The notes beneath the pieces are model-generated. The model worked only from the letters and a program-made list of their open reading frames with translations, did not search any database and had not been told where the DNA came from. A stretch of 64,000 nt of DNA, taken from NCBI GenBank assembly GCA_028284195.1, contig JANQSE010000006.1, positions 372,001 to 436,000 on the forward strand, read 5' to 3'. Shown here one piece after another: positions 9,919 to 19,220 of this stretch; position 1 is the stretch's first letter; each line of letters starts with the position of its first letter. This stretch comes from Balneola sp. Lineage in GTDB: Bacteria > Bacteroidota > Rhodothermia > Balneolales > Balneolaceae. The position numbers and the translations under genes are program-made.

Positions 9919-10659
9919 TTACGGTACAACAAAAGATATAGCATTTGCGGAAGCCATATTCAAATTCGGAAAAACTTTTCTTTCCAGATCAAGATCGTCA
10001 TATTCATTGCTCCAAAATGAATCTCCATATACTTTCACAAAAACAGTTTGGCCAGATGAAAAGCCTGCACTGGTTAAGTCGTTCTGTGATAAGGTTATTT
10101 GATAAGGGTTAATTTGAGAAATAAGCCCGGGAGAGTAATAGGTATAGTTCTCGTTACTAACATTTGAATCGGTAGAAAGAAAGTACCGCACATAACGAGT
10201 ATTTCCATTGCTTCCGGCAGGATTGGTAGTGATTGAAAAGGTAACATTACTTCCATTTGCACTTGCTACCAGGTTTGTTATTTGTGTAGTGGAAACTTGC
10301 CCTAAGGATGGAATTTCTGCAATAATTGTTGGAGAGCCCATATTTGTATGATCTACATCAAATTTTTTAAATGTTCCAAACCCTGACTTCTCATAGGCAA
10401 GGGTGTACGTTCCGAAAGGCACATCTGAAAGGGTAAATCCTCCGTTAGCATCGGTTATTGCAGAGATAACGGGTGTAATTCCTTCCACAATCACTAACAT
10501 ATTTGAATTATCAATTTGTGTTGTTCCTTCGTCATACAAATTAACAGAGCCAATGATATTGCCATTAGTAGCGGGTTCTGGATTTGAGTCTTCACCTTTA
10601 TCACAGGAAGTGAGTCCAAGCAAAACAAGTAGGCCAAAAATCAAATAGTGCAATTTCAT
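9919..10659 (-). CDS. Lipoprotein with carboxypeptidase-regulatory-like domain
   Basis: A 246-residue predicted lipoprotein: MKLHYLIFGLLVLLGLTSC has a lipobox with cysteine 19, followed by an acidic, proline-containing linker (DKGEDSNPEP). Residues about 33-110 form a carboxypeptidase-regulatory-like beta-sandwich (GNIIGSVNLYDEGTTQ; TDANGGFTLSDVPFGTYTLAYEKSGFG). The C-terminal part (about 125-246) looks like a fibronectin/Ig-type sandwich (TNLVASANGSNVTFSITTNP). It is probably exposed on the outer membrane. No enzyme motif is present and the role is unknown. It is transcribed away from the decayed gene upstream. Confidence 0.8.
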   Translation of the reverse strand: MKLHYLIFGLLVLLGLTSCDKGEDSNPEPATNGNIIGSVNLYDEGTTQIDNSNMLVIVEGITPVISAITDANGGFTLSDVPFGTYTLAYEKSGFGTFKKFDVDHTNMGSPTIIAEIPSLGQVSTTQITNLVASANGSNVTFSITTNPAGSNGNTRYVRYFLSTDSNVSNENYTYYSPGLISQINPYQITLSQNDLTSAGFSSGQTVFVKVYGDSFWSNEYDDLDLERKVFPNLNMASANAISFVVP

Positions 10660-10706
10660 TGTACTTAATTTTTAGTGTTTACATCAACCAAAATATTGGA
10701 ATATAT

Positions 10707-11453
10707 CTATCGAACAAACATTGTGGAGTGGTTTTCAACCCAATTCTGAGCAAACTGTCCATCATTCCACTTTTTTGATGAAGTATTTTCCCAAACCACC
10801 AGGATTGATTGCCAACGGGATTTATTTTTTTCATCCTGTGATTTTTCTATGATCTATTTAGAATTTTCCATTTCTACAACTCCAATGTTTCCGGTTGCTA
10901 CATTAGAATATATTTGAAACCCGATCTTTTTATCAGGAGTTTTGAATACGAACATTCTTACCTTGCCATCAATAGCATCTCCTGTGTAGAATTTATGCAT
11001 GTACTCATATTGTTCATCGGGCGTTTCTCCCCAGGTATTAATTAGTTCGGTCGGGATTTTTTTATTGGATATTTGTTTTGCACCGATGGATTTTAAATAA
11101 TCATTCACACTTTTATCAAATAAATATTGGTTCCAGGGCTTATCGTAAGGGTCCATTTCAATACTCATTTTTTTAACACGTCCTTCCATGCCAAAAAGGG
11201 TGTTGCCGTCAAACATTTCCAGTTTATGAAAATCATAGGATTCTGTGTCGCTACTACTTGTGTTTACTTTCATTCCTTTTGGTGGGGTGATATATGGATA
11301 ATCCCCTATGTCAGCAGTCGATTAAGACACGTCATTCCAATCGAATTCCTTTATTTTTTTTTCAGCTGATAATGATAATTCTTGCGTTGATTCATTATTT
11401 TTTATTGAAGAGGTATTTTTTTCATGTTTAATGTTTTGATTTTTTGTGTTTAT
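10707..11453 (-). pseudogene. Decayed gene with in-frame stops and no start
   Basis: One frame on the minus strand reads through 249 codons with two internal stops: TAA at 11322-11324 and TAG at 10854-10856. The stretch before the TAA ends EFDWNDVS and the text resumes STADIGDYPYITPPKGMKVN, which reads as one continuous protein. After the TAG the frame continues for 48 codons with protein-like sequence (RWQSILVVWENTSSKKW). No ATG exists at the 5' end, and a possible MKK start lies in another frame at about 11424, which suggests loss of a signal peptide. The intact gene is probably a periplasmic protein; the STADIG-PY-TPP-G text recalls the region before the OmpA domain in some envelope proteins, but that is memory-based and uncertain. 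Confidence 0.6.
10854..11273 (-). CDS. Open segment of the decayed gene
   Basis: Longest ATG-initiated open part (139 codons) of the decayed frame at 10707-11453. It contains SYDFHKLEMFDGNTLFGMEGRVKKM and a KIPTELINTWGETPDEQYEYM stretch and lacks a signal peptide. It could still be translated, but the upstream in-frame continuation argues that the ATG is internal. Confidence 0.4.
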   Translation of the reverse strand: MKVNTSSSDTESYDFHKLEMFDGNTLFGMEGRVKKMSIEMDPYDKPWNQYLFDKSVNDYLKSIGAKQISNKKIPTELINTWGETPDEQYEYMHKFYTGDAIDGKVRMFVFKTPDKKIGFQIYSNVATGNIGVVEMENSK

Positions 11454-11496
11454 TTATTGAATTCTTATACAGAGTTTGTAAAGTGCCAGACTATAA

Positions 11497-13830
11497 CTAC
11501 CACCCGATTCTTCCCTTATTTCGATCTCTTACTAATTCCACTTCCACTTCTTTAGGGTCTTCCGGCATTACAAAACCGGGAGGAGGGGTAAAAGCATCAT
11601 ATCCCCAGTAAGCGAGCTCATCTTCTGTAACCATGTTTATAAAAGTGCCTACAATCGGTAACGCAGTTCTTGCTCCCTGGCCAATGCTGTATCCGCCGTC
11701 TTGTGGGAAACGGATCCTACGATCTTCGCCACCTACCCAGGCTCCCATCACAATATGTGGGGTCATAGCAATAAACCAGTTATCAGATGCATCATTTGTA
11801 GTTCCGGTTTTTCCTGCAATATCCTGCCGGACGTTATATGAATTTCGAAGACGTACCCCGGTTCCATTATAGCCTTCACCGCCACGGATAACACCTCTCA
11901 TCATATCTACCATCATATAAGCAGTTTCCGGGCTTATCACTTCTTTTCGGTATTCCGGATAATATTCCTGTAAAACATTGCCTTCTTTATCTTCAATACG
12001 GGTAATTGCTATTGGCTCAATATGAACGCCGTTATTTGCAAACGTTGTGTAAGCCGAGGTCATCTCAAGAAGAGATACTTCTGCTGTACCAAGAGCGATT
12101 GACGGATAAGCAGGAGTATTACTCATATCTATTCCAAGATTGGAGGCCATCTCTTTTATCTTTCTTGCCGCAGCGTCTAATTCCCAAAGTTTATTGGTTC
12201 CGGGATATCCGGCCAATTCAGGAAGTAACCGAACAGTTACGTTGTTCATACTTCGGGCAAGAGCTACTCTTAGGGGTACTTTATCTGGGCCATCGCCTAT
12301 AGATTCATCTGTAGGGCTCCATACTTTTCCGTTTCTGTCCCGGAAGGAGGTGGGGTATTTAGAGAATTTGTGATAGGGTTTAAAGCCATTATCTATGGCA
12401 ACAGTATATACAAAAGGTTTAAACGTTGAACCTACTTGTCTACGTGATTGGTACACATGATCGAACTGTACATTCCCATAATTAGAGCCGCCCACCCAGG
12501 CCAGTACATTTCCATTGCTTGGTTCGATGGCTACGAATCCGGCCTCCAGTCGTGTTCGCGATTTTAATACAGAATCCACAAAAGCCGAATCTGCTTTCAG
12601 GCTGTCTAATACTACTTTTCTGATCTTGGTGTTAAAGGTTTGATATCCATTTTTATATTCATCGGTATCTTCTAAAAAGCTGTCTTTAAAGGATGGGAAT
12701 TCTTCCCAAAGCTCATCCATATACTGGCTGCTTCCTTTCGAAGTCCATTCTCTCTCGAATATTTTTTGAAGCGAATCCAGCTTGGTTCGTAATGCTTTTT
12801 CGGCGTGTTTCTGCAGTTTGGAATCTATAGTGGTATAGATAACCAATCCATCTTTGTAAATATCGTATCCGTTCTCCTCAGCCCAGCCAGAAACTTTTTG
12901 TCGTACATATTCTCCAAAATAACGGCTAACTCTCCCGGCCTGCGAAGGGGGTTGGTAATCGAGTTGAATAGGCTCGCTTTTAAGCTGGTGATAAAAGGTT
13001 GAATCTATAAATCCACGCCTGTTCATAAGTAACAGAACAATATCTCTGCGGCGTTGAGATCTTTCAGGAAACAGCCTTGGATTAAACCGATATACACCAT
13101 TTACAGAACCTACTAAAGTTGCGGCTTCTGTAATGTTAAGTTCCTTAGCCGGTTTATTGTAGTGTGTGCGGGATGCAGCTTCAATGCCAAATGCGCTATT
13201 TGAATATTCAACAGTATTAAGATACATCTCAATGATTTCACGTTTTGTGTAGTTCTGTTCAATCTGAACCGCAGTAATCATTTCCCGGAACTTTCTCGAA
13301 ATGGAAAATTTAAGGCCAATTTCTTTATACAAGTTTCTGGCTAATTGCTGGCTTAAAGTTGAACCTCCTTCAACTCTGCCTCGGAGCAGATTGATAGGAA
13401 TAGCAATGGTTCTGATCATGTCGATTCCCCAATGGCTGTAGAACCGGTGATCTTCAGTAGCTACCAGTGCATTTATAACATGGGGAGATATTTCCTCATA
13501 GGGAACCCATGTTCTGTTTTCTGTGAAATATTTGTCAAGAACCACACCATCGCGGCTTCTGACTTCGGTTGCGATGGCGGTGTCCGGGTTTTCTAGTTTT
13601 TCGAGTGGAGGCAGGCCCTGGAATAAAAATATGATGTATCCAATAAACCCTATAATCAATACTGCTGCTACACTTGCCGCTCCGATAAGGATTTTCTTTT
13701 TGACTGAGTAGTTATTCCAGGTTTTACCGGAAGCTTCTTCGCGCGCTTTTTTTTGTGCCAGAATTTCCTTCCTGTATTCCGGGTCGTTGAAATACCGTTT
13801 ATGATCGATAGGTTCTTTTTTACCACTCAT
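11497..13830 (-). CDS. Class A penicillin-binding protein (PBP1A type)
   Basis: Bifunctional peptidoglycan synthase of the cytoplasmic membrane. A basic cytoplasmic tail (1-44) and one membrane helix (about 46-71) precede the GT51 glycosyltransferase domain, with catalytic Glu126 in ATEDHRFYSHWGID and GGSTLSQQLARNLY at about 155-168. The transpeptidase domain carries STFK with active-site Ser468, SMN at 527-529 and KTGT at 674-677. Length 777 residues fits the family. Its ATG overlaps the stop of lpxH by 4 bases, so it is the last gene of an ispB-lpxH-pbp operon that joins lipid carrier, lipid A and peptidoglycan synthesis. Confidence 0.96.
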   Translation of the reverse strand: MSGKKEPIDHKRYFNDPEYRKEILAQKKAREEASGKTWNNYSVKKKILIGAASVAAVLIIGFIGYIIFLFQGLPPLEKLENPDTAIATEVRSRDGVVLDKYFTENRTWVPYEEISPHVINALVATEDHRFYSHWGIDMIRTIAIPINLLRGRVEGGSTLSQQLARNLYKEIGLKFSISRKFREMITAVQIEQNYTKREIIEMYLNTVEYSNSAFGIEAASRTHYNKPAKELNITEAATLVGSVNGVYRFNPRLFPERSQRRRDIVLLLMNRRGFIDSTFYHQLKSEPIQLDYQPPSQAGRVSRYFGEYVRQKVSGWAEENGYDIYKDGLVIYTTIDSKLQKHAEKALRTKLDSLQKIFEREWTSKGSSQYMDELWEEFPSFKDSFLEDTDEYKNGYQTFNTKIRKVVLDSLKADSAFVDSVLKSRTRLEAGFVAIEPSNGNVLAWVGGSNYGNVQFDHVYQSRRQVGSTFKPFVYTVAIDNGFKPYHKFSKYPTSFRDRNGKVWSPTDESIGDGPDKVPLRVALARSMNNVTVRLLPELAGYPGTNKLWELDAAARKIKEMASNLGIDMSNTPAYPSIALGTAEVSLLEMTSAYTTFANNGVHIEPIAITRIEDKEGNVLQEYYPEYRKEVISPETAYMMVDMMRGVIRGGEGYNGTGVRLRNSYNVRQDIAGKTGTTNDASDNWFIAMTPHIVMGAWVGGEDRRIRFPQDGGYSIGQGARTALPIVGTFINMVTEDELAYWGYDAFTPPPGFVMPEDPKEVEVELVRDRNKGRIGW

Positions 13831-14606
13831 TGTGTAACACTTTGATTGGCGAAAGGTACGAATTCTTTAGCGGAAGCATTCCAACTGACGAGATTGTATT
13901 TTTTATTGTTATATAGCACCAAAGATCTGTGATGAAAAAATGTTCCAAGGTTTATATACGTTCCGGCATCAAAAGTTTCCACTCTTGGAATGTGATCATG
14001 CCCCATTAAAATATGGTCAATGTCTTTCTCTTTCAAAATTCGTTTTGCATGTTTATTTAGTGGTATAGGTGTTCGCATGCCATTTAGCTTAGAAAAGCTC
14101 GAAAATCTTTTCATGATAGAGATACCAATTTCAGGAGGAAATATTGTTTGAAAAAGATGTATAAAAATTTTACTCCTTAGTAATCCGTGCCAGAAAGGGC
14201 GGAGCAAGTCGTCCCTTTTACCAAATTTCCCATCACCATGCATAAGCAATGTCCGGTGGCCGTTTTGTTGAATAATCCTGTAATTTCGTTCCACTTCGAA
14301 GCCCATCGCTTCAAAATGGCCAAATGTCCAGTTATCATGGTTACCGGTTATAAAAACTGTTGGCAGGCATTCGGTATTATGCTTCTTAAAGGCTTTCAAC
14401 ACATTTCGCCCAACTGCGGGTACATATCCTTTTTTGGGGTATTCCATCCAATAATCAAAAAGATCTCCTAAAAGATAAATTCTGATCTTGTTGGCGCAGC
14501 AATACTGGATTAGAGCGATAAGATCTTGTTCTATTTCGACCTCTTTTTGTGTATCGAAAGCCCCCAGATGCACATCAGAAATAAAAATGCTTGTTTGTTC
14601 AGGCAT
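13827..14606 (-). CDS. lpxH: UDP-2,3-diacylglucosamine diphosphatase-like phosphoesterase (LpxH family)
   Basis: Calcineurin-like metallophosphoesterase. The dinuclear metal motifs are all present: DVHLG (11-15), GDLFDYW (47-53), GNHDNW (88-93), HGDG (123-126) and GHDH (202-205). The sequence FDYWMEY and the HGDGKFGKRD region match the LpxH/LpxH2 subgroup, which cleaves UDP-2,3-diacylglucosamine to lipid X in lipid A synthesis. The stop overlaps the next start by 4 bases, and the start touches the stop of ispB. The exact substrate is inferred from family and context. Confidence 0.88.
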   Translation of the reverse strand: MPEQTSIFISDVHLGAFDTQKEVEIEQDLIALIQYCCANKIRIYLLGDLFDYWMEYPKKGYVPAVGRNVLKAFKKHNTECLPTVFITGNHDNWTFGHFEAMGFEVERNYRIIQQNGHRTLLMHGDGKFGKRDDLLRPFWHGLLRSKIFIHLFQTIFPPEIGISIMKRFSSFSKLNGMRTPIPLNKHAKRILKEKDIDHILMGHDHIPRVETFDAGTYINLGTFFHHRSLVLYNNKKYNLVSWNASAKEFVPFANQSVTQ

Positions 14607-15625
14607 TATTTTTTTCTGGTGATTACGTAATGGATAAGATCTACAAAATTGAGGCGGGCCTGAGATTCCGGCAGCCGCTCAAGCCCTTCAATAGCTTTAT
14701 TGGCATAATCGTACATGCTTTGTTTTGCGTAATCCATTCCTCCCGAGGAATGAACAAATTCTACAATCTCATTGATGTCTTTGGATTTCTTTTTTCTTTT
14801 TTTCATTAACGCCCGAATGTGTGCGGCGTGTTTTTTATCAGCATGCTCTAGTGCTTTAATCAACGGCAATGTTACTTTGCGTTCCTGGATGTCATTTCTC
14901 TTGGGTTTGCCAATGTCATATACTCCGTAATCAAAAAGATCGTCCCGGATTTGAAATGCAATACCAATACACATTCCAATATCCGCCATAAGTTCATGCA
15001 TGTTTTCATCCTCAGTAGCAGAAACGGCTCCGCACTCGCAACAGGTTGAAATGAGGCTTGCGGTTTTTTCGGATATGATCTGGAAATATCGTTCTTCTGT
15101 CATATTAAACAGCCCGGCAGTTTTAAGTTGTCGCAACTCGCCTTCGCTCATTTTTTGTACTGCTTTTGACTGAACTTTCAAAAGTTTGTGCTCTTCATTT
15201 TCAAGAGAAACCAACAGCCCGCGTGAGAGGAGATAGTCGCCTAATAATACTCCGGCTTTGTTTTTCCATATTTTGTTAATGCTTACAAAACCCCGCCTGG
15301 AATCAGCTTCATCCACCACATCATCATGAATTAGAGTAGCAGTATGCAGCAGCTCAATCATTGTTGCAGCTATATGGCTTCTTCTCGATATGCCGTCAAA
15401 AAGATCGGCTGTCATAAATACAAGAACAGGCCGAAGTTCTTTCCCTTTTTGTTTATGGAGATAGCGGAGAATTTGGTCGAGCAAAAAAACATCCGACTTG
15501 ATAGTATTTTTAAAGAACGATCTGAACTCGTTCAGATGTTTAGCAACAGGAGCGGTAATTTCTTTTAGAGATTTTCTGGTTACAGAATCTTTATTTACCC
15601 TTTGCAGTACGGCGTTATCAACCAT
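14606..15625 (-). CDS. ispB: Long-chain polyprenyl diphosphate synthase
   Basis: All-E prenyl diphosphate synthase that extends farnesyl diphosphate with IPP to make quinone side chains. Motifs: GKELRP (61-66), first aspartate-rich motif DDVVDEADSRRG (from 101), and second motif DDLFDYGVYDIGKPKRND (from 228). Length 339 residues is slightly above the family average. First gene of the ispB-lpxH-pbp operon and divergent from pfkA. A TAAATTTG element lies about 37 bases upstream. Chain length cannot be read safely from the sequence. Confidence 0.93.
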   Translation of the reverse strand: MVDNAVLQRVNKDSVTRKSLKEITAPVAKHLNEFRSFFKNTIKSDVFLLDQILRYLHKQKGKELRPVLVFMTADLFDGISRRSHIAATMIELLHTATLIHDDVVDEADSRRGFVSINKIWKNKAGVLLGDYLLSRGLLVSLENEEHKLLKVQSKAVQKMSEGELRQLKTAGLFNMTEERYFQIISEKTASLISTCCECGAVSATEDENMHELMADIGMCIGIAFQIRDDLFDYGVYDIGKPKRNDIQERKVTLPLIKALEHADKKHAAHIRALMKKRKKKSKDINEIVEFVHSSGGMDYAKQSMYDYANKAIEGLERLPESQARLNFVDLIHYVITRKK

Positions 15626-15661
15626 TAATTATGTTTAAATTTTCTTAAACTCAGACGGGTG

Positions 15662-15669
15662 CAAATTTA
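15662..15669 (-). promoter_or_regulatory. Candidate -7 element of the ispB operon
   Basis: Minus strand TAAATTTG, a full match to TAnnTTTG, in the 103-base divergent gap between ispB and pfkA. At the -33 position the sequence is TTT rather than TTG. Confidence 0.45.
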
Positions 15670-15728
15670 CTTAATATCTAACACATTAGTTAAAACTATC
15701 ATCACTTACTTACTTAACGAAATTTATT

Positions 15729-16718
15729 ATGGCTGAAAAAAACACTGAGGTTAAAACAATAGGTGTTTTAACAAGTGGCGGCGACTCTCCAGGCATGAAT
15801 GCCGCGGTACGTGCAGTAGTTCGGGTTGCAGAAAAAAAAGATATACAGGTATATGGAATTCGCCATGGTTACCATGGGCTAATTACCGATGAAATTAAAT
15901 TAATGGAGAAAAACTTCGTTTCTAATATCATTCAACGTGGAGGAACTATACTGAAATCTGCCAGATCAAAAGAATTCCGGACAGAAAAAGGAAGAGCTAA
16001 AGCTGCAGAGAACATAAAAAAATATGGTATTGATGCACTGGTTACTATCGGCGGTGATGGGACATTTACCGGAGCTGATATTCTGAGTAAAGAGCATGAT
16101 ATAACAGTAGTTGGGATTCCTGCTACTATTGATAATGACATTACCGGAACAGATGAAACTATTGGTTATGATACTGCTTTGAATACGGCACTCGAAGCCA
16201 TAGATAAAATCAGGGATACGGCAGACGCCCATGAACGGATGTTTCTTGTTGAGGTAATGGGACGAGATGCCGGTTTTATAGCGTTGGAAACGAGCATTGC
16301 AGGCGGTGCAGAACTGGTGCTACTGCCTGAAGAACTTACTGATATAAATGATGTGAAATCCCAGCTCAATAAAATGCTTAAGAACCAGATACGAAGCAGT
16401 TTAATTGTAGTGGCTGAAGGAGATGAGATTGGAGGAGCTATTAAGTTAGCCGATGAGATCAGAGATGACTTTGAGCGATATGATATGCGTGTTTGTATTC
16501 TCGGGCATATTCAACGCGGAGGCACACCAACTGCCAGAGATCGCGTGCTTGCAAGCCGGTTAGGAGCCGCAGCAATAAAAACACTTACGGAAGGCCACAG
16601 TAACGTTATGGTAGGAGTGGTTAATAATCAGGTTAAAATAACCCCGCTACGGGTGGCGGTTTCCAAAAAGAAAGATCTGGATTACTCGCTCATCGAACTT
16701 GCAAAACAACTCAGGTAA
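15729..16718 (+). CDS. pfkA: ATP-dependent 6-phosphofructokinase
   Basis: Glycolytic enzyme that phosphorylates fructose 6-phosphate to fructose 1,6-bisphosphate. Residues 17-24 GGDSPGMN and 108-112 GGDGT bind ATP; TIDND at 133-137 carries the catalytic aspartate. GYDTALNT and GHIQRGGTPTARDR line the substrate and effector sites. Glycine in GGDGT favours ATP over pyrophosphate as donor. At 329 residues it has the length of bacterial PfkA. Its stop codon overlaps the start of pgi (TAATG), so the two glycolytic enzymes are translationally coupled. Confidence 0.97.
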   Translation: MAEKNTEVKTIGVLTSGGDSPGMNAAVRAVVRVAEKKDIQVYGIRHGYHGLITDEIKLMEKNFVSNIIQRGGTILKSARSKEFRTEKGRAKAAENIKKYGIDALVTIGGDGTFTGADILSKEHDITVVGIPATIDNDITGTDETIGYDTALNTALEAIDKIRDTADAHERMFLVEVMGRDAGFIALETSIAGGAELVLLPEELTDINDVKSQLNKMLKNQIRSSLIVVAEGDEIGGAIKLADEIRDDFERYDMRVCILGHIQRGGTPTARDRVLASRLGAAAIKTLTEGHSNVMVGVVNNQVKITPLRVAVSKKKDLDYSLIELAKQLR

Positions 16719-18007
16719 TGATGTTAGTTGATATAGGTATTGCAAAAGCATTTGTCTCTAAAGAAGAATTTGAATCTTCCTATACGAAGTGCAAAAACGC
16801 ATTAAAGCAGGTTAAAAACAAAAGCGGAGCAGGTTCTGAATGGCTGGGTTGGAGAGATATCCTTAAAAAACCCAATGATGCACAACTTCAGGAAATAGAT
16901 TCCTTTTCCAGAAGCATTAGAACAAAGGCAGACATATTTATTATTTGTGGAATCGGCGGATCTTATTTGGGAGCAAAAGCTGTTATCGACGCTTTGACCC
17001 CGCATTTTGGATGTAACGGACCTGAGATTATCTTTGCTGGTCATCATATGGGAGGCAGGTATTTAAAGGATGTATTAAAATACATCCGGCTTCCTAAAAA
17101 GGATGGTTCATCCAAAAGCGTTTATTTGAATGTGATCTCCAAATCAGGTTCCACACTTGAGACGGCACTTTCATTCAGAATGATCCGGGAAGCTCTTGAA
17201 GAAATGTATGGAGATGAAGCATCAGGTAGGATCATTTGCACCACGAGTAAAGAAGGAGGGGTTCTTAATGCTCAAATAGAAGAAAAAGGATATCGCAAGT
17301 TTATTATCCCCAACGACGTGGGCGGGCGTTTTTCTGTGTTGACCCCGGTTGGTCTTATTCCAATTGCAGTTGCAGGTATCGATATCAAAACATTGTTTTA
17401 TGGAGCAGTTTCAGCGTTTAATGCTTATGAAAAAGATGCTGCACTTGTTTTAGAGCATGCTGCGATTCGCAACGCTCTGCATGAGAAAGGTATTACCATT
17501 GATGTGTTTTCTTGTTTTGAACCGGAACTTACTTCTTTTGGTGGATGGATACAGCAGTTGATGGGAGAAAGTGAAGGGAAAAACGGGAAAGGAATATTTC
17601 CTGCGATAGCTGCTTTTTCAACAGATCTACACAGCCTGGGCCAATTTATACAGCAGGGTAAAAGAAGTTTAATGGAAACATTTTTAGCTGTAGAAAAACC
17701 TACATCAAATTTAAAAGTGAATGAGCTGGATGAAGATTATGATAAACTAAATTATCTGGCTGGAGAACTTTTTCATGAGATCAACACCAAAGCAAGAATA
17801 GGAACTACCGAAGCGCACAAAAATGGGAATGTCCCGATAATAAATCTTTCAATACCTTCTTTAAGTGCGGAGTCTCTCGGTGGGTTAATTTACTTTTTTG
17901 AGCTTTTGACGGCAATATTTGTGTATAGTCTGGATATAAATCCTTTTAACCAGCCGGGAGTTGAAGATTACAAAAAAGCGATGTACCGTTTGCTTGGAAA
18001 AGATTAG
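16718..18007 (+). CDS. pgi: Glucose-6-phosphate isomerase
   Basis: Interconverts glucose 6-phosphate and fructose 6-phosphate. It has the tandem SIS fold: ICGIGGSYLGAKA, the phosphate-binding SKSGSTLETA, GGRFSVLTPVG, and GIFPAIAAFSTDLHSLGQFIQQG. At 429 residues it belongs to the shorter form known from Firmicutes and Bacteroidota rather than the 550-residue enterobacterial form. The start ATG shares its A with the pfkA stop; a second ATG three bases later would serve equally. A dnk gene follows 10 bases downstream. Confidence 0.96.
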   Translation: MMLVDIGIAKAFVSKEEFESSYTKCKNALKQVKNKSGAGSEWLGWRDILKKPNDAQLQEIDSFSRSIRTKADIFIICGIGGSYLGAKAVIDALTPHFGCNGPEIIFAGHHMGGRYLKDVLKYIRLPKKDGSSKSVYLNVISKSGSTLETALSFRMIREALEEMYGDEASGRIICTTSKEGGVLNAQIEEKGYRKFIIPNDVGGRFSVLTPVGLIPIAVAGIDIKTLFYGAVSAFNAYEKDAALVLEHAAIRNALHEKGITIDVFSCFEPELTSFGGWIQQLMGESEGKNGKGIFPAIAAFSTDLHSLGQFIQQGKRSLMETFLAVEKPTSNLKVNELDEDYDKLNYLAGELFHEINTKARIGTTEAHKNGNVPIINLSIPSLSAESLGGLIYFFELLTAIFVYSLDINPFNQPGVEDYKKAMYRLLGKD

Positions 18008-18016
18008 AAAAAAAGC

Positions 18017-18658
18017 ATGTCAAAAACTGAAAGCACAAACTCAAAATACATTGCTGTAGCCGGAAATATTGGCGCAGGCAAATCATCGCTCACAGATTTG
18101 TTGTCGAAACATTTTAATTGGGAAGCGTTTTTTGAATCGGTAGATGATAATCCTTACCTGGCAGATTTTTATGAAGACATGCGCCGCTGGAGTTTCAACC
18201 TTCAGATTTATTTTCTTTCAAGCAGGTTTCGCCATCAAAAAGAAATGCTTGAGAATCAGACCAGCCTTATCCAGGATCGAACTATTTATGAAGACGTAGA
18301 AATATTTGCCAAAAACCTGCATGAAATGGGCCTGATGAGCGACAGGGATTTTAAAAACTACGAAGCTCTTTTCCATGAAATGAGCCATTACCTTCGTCCA
18401 CCCGATCTTTTAATTTATTTACGTGCCCAGGTGCCTACGCTGGTAAATCAAATTCAACAGCGGGGCAGAGATTACGAAAATACCATTCGCATTGATTATC
18501 TCGAAAGACTCAATCGTTTGTACGAGGATTGGATTGGGCGTTACCCACACGAGAAGCTAATCATAGAAACAGACGATCTTGATTTTGTAAACAGTAAAGA
18601 AGATTTGGGAAAAATAATTGAACAGGTAGATAAGCGGTTGTTTGGCCTGTTTAATTGA
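18017..18658 (+). CDS. Deoxynucleoside kinase
   Basis: Phosphorylates deoxyribonucleosides for salvage. The P-loop GNIGAGKSS is at residues 16-24, followed by the ESVDDNPYLADFYED motif, the catalytic DRTIYEDVEIFA segment (ERS/DRS-type motif) and the lid region IQQRGRDYENTI. This matches the dCK/dGK family of deoxynucleoside kinases; base specificity cannot be told. Length 213 residues is normal. It follows pfkA-pgi closely, and its 3' end contains the promoter of the next gene. Confidence 0.92.
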   Translation: MSKTESTNSKYIAVAGNIGAGKSSLTDLLSKHFNWEAFFESVDDNPYLADFYEDMRRWSFNLQIYFLSSRFRHQKEMLENQTSLIQDRTIYEDVEIFAKNLHEMGLMSDRDFKNYEALFHEMSHYLRPPDLLIYLRAQVPTLVNQIQQRGRDYENTIRIDYLERLNRLYEDWIGRYPHEKLIIETDDLDFVNSKEDLGKIIEQVDKRLFGLFN

Positions 18659-18689
18659 TTGGAAGCAAGCAGGATAATCGTTATCTTTG
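18659..18689 (+). promoter_or_regulatory. Promoter of the yceD-rpmF-fatty acid cluster
   Basis: TTG at 18659-18661, 20-base spacer, TATCTTTG at 18682-18689: a full match to the Bacteroidota vegetative promoter. The start of transcription would fall near 18695, which rules out the TTG codon at 18687 as a translation start. Confidence 0.75.
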
Positions 18690-18710
18690 CCCGCTGAAAT
18701 GGAGACATCT

Positions 18711-19214
18711 ATGTTGAAGTTTAAGATCTTTGAAATTCCTGAAGGCCAAAGTAAAAAAACTGTTGAGATAACCGATGAAGATTTGCATATCGAGGCGTTC
18801 CCGTTTAAGGGTGCTGCTATCGATTTTAATTTTTATCGAACACTTCAATTTATTCAGGTTAAATTCAGATTATCTGCCACTGTGGAGCTTGTTTGCGACC
18901 GGTCGCTGGATACATTTGATTACAAAGTTGAAACTGATTATCAGGTTTTATTCAAATCGGAAGAAATAGAAGAATCTGCAGATGAAAATGGCTCAATCAG
19001 AAATTTCGATAGCAACTCCCAACAAATAGATTTAGAGCAAGATGTTTTAGACAGCATAGTGCTTAATCTCCCGGCAAAGAAATTACACCCCCGTTTTTTG
19101 GATGAAGACGGTAGTCCGAAAGAGTTCGTTGACCAGCGATTTGGTGACGTTTCTGAGGATAACGAAGAACACATTGATCCAAGATGGGAAGCACTTAAAG
19201 AATTAAAGAAATAA
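18711..19214 (+). CDS. yceD: DUF177 (YceD) family protein, linked to 23S rRNA accumulation
   Basis: DUF177/YceD proteins lie almost always directly before rpmF, as here, and in plants and E. coli are needed for accumulation of 23S rRNA. Seen here: an N-terminal beta-rich part (LKFKIFEIPEGQSKK) and the family core VELVCDRSLDTFDYKVETDYQVLF, followed by an acidic C-terminal part ending with DPRWEALKELKK. The usual paired cysteines are reduced to one (Cys in VCDR). I chose ATG 18711; ATG 18699 is possible but would leave a leader of only a few bases from the promoter at 18659-18689. Confidence 0.88.
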   Translation: MLKFKIFEIPEGQSKKTVEITDEDLHIEAFPFKGAAIDFNFYRTLQFIQVKFRLSATVELVCDRSLDTFDYKVETDYQVLFKSEEIEESADENGSIRNFDSNSQQIDLEQDVLDSIVLNLPAKKLHPRFLDEDGSPKEFVDQRFGDVSEDNEEHIDPRWEALKELKK

Positions 19215-19220
19215 TTATAA

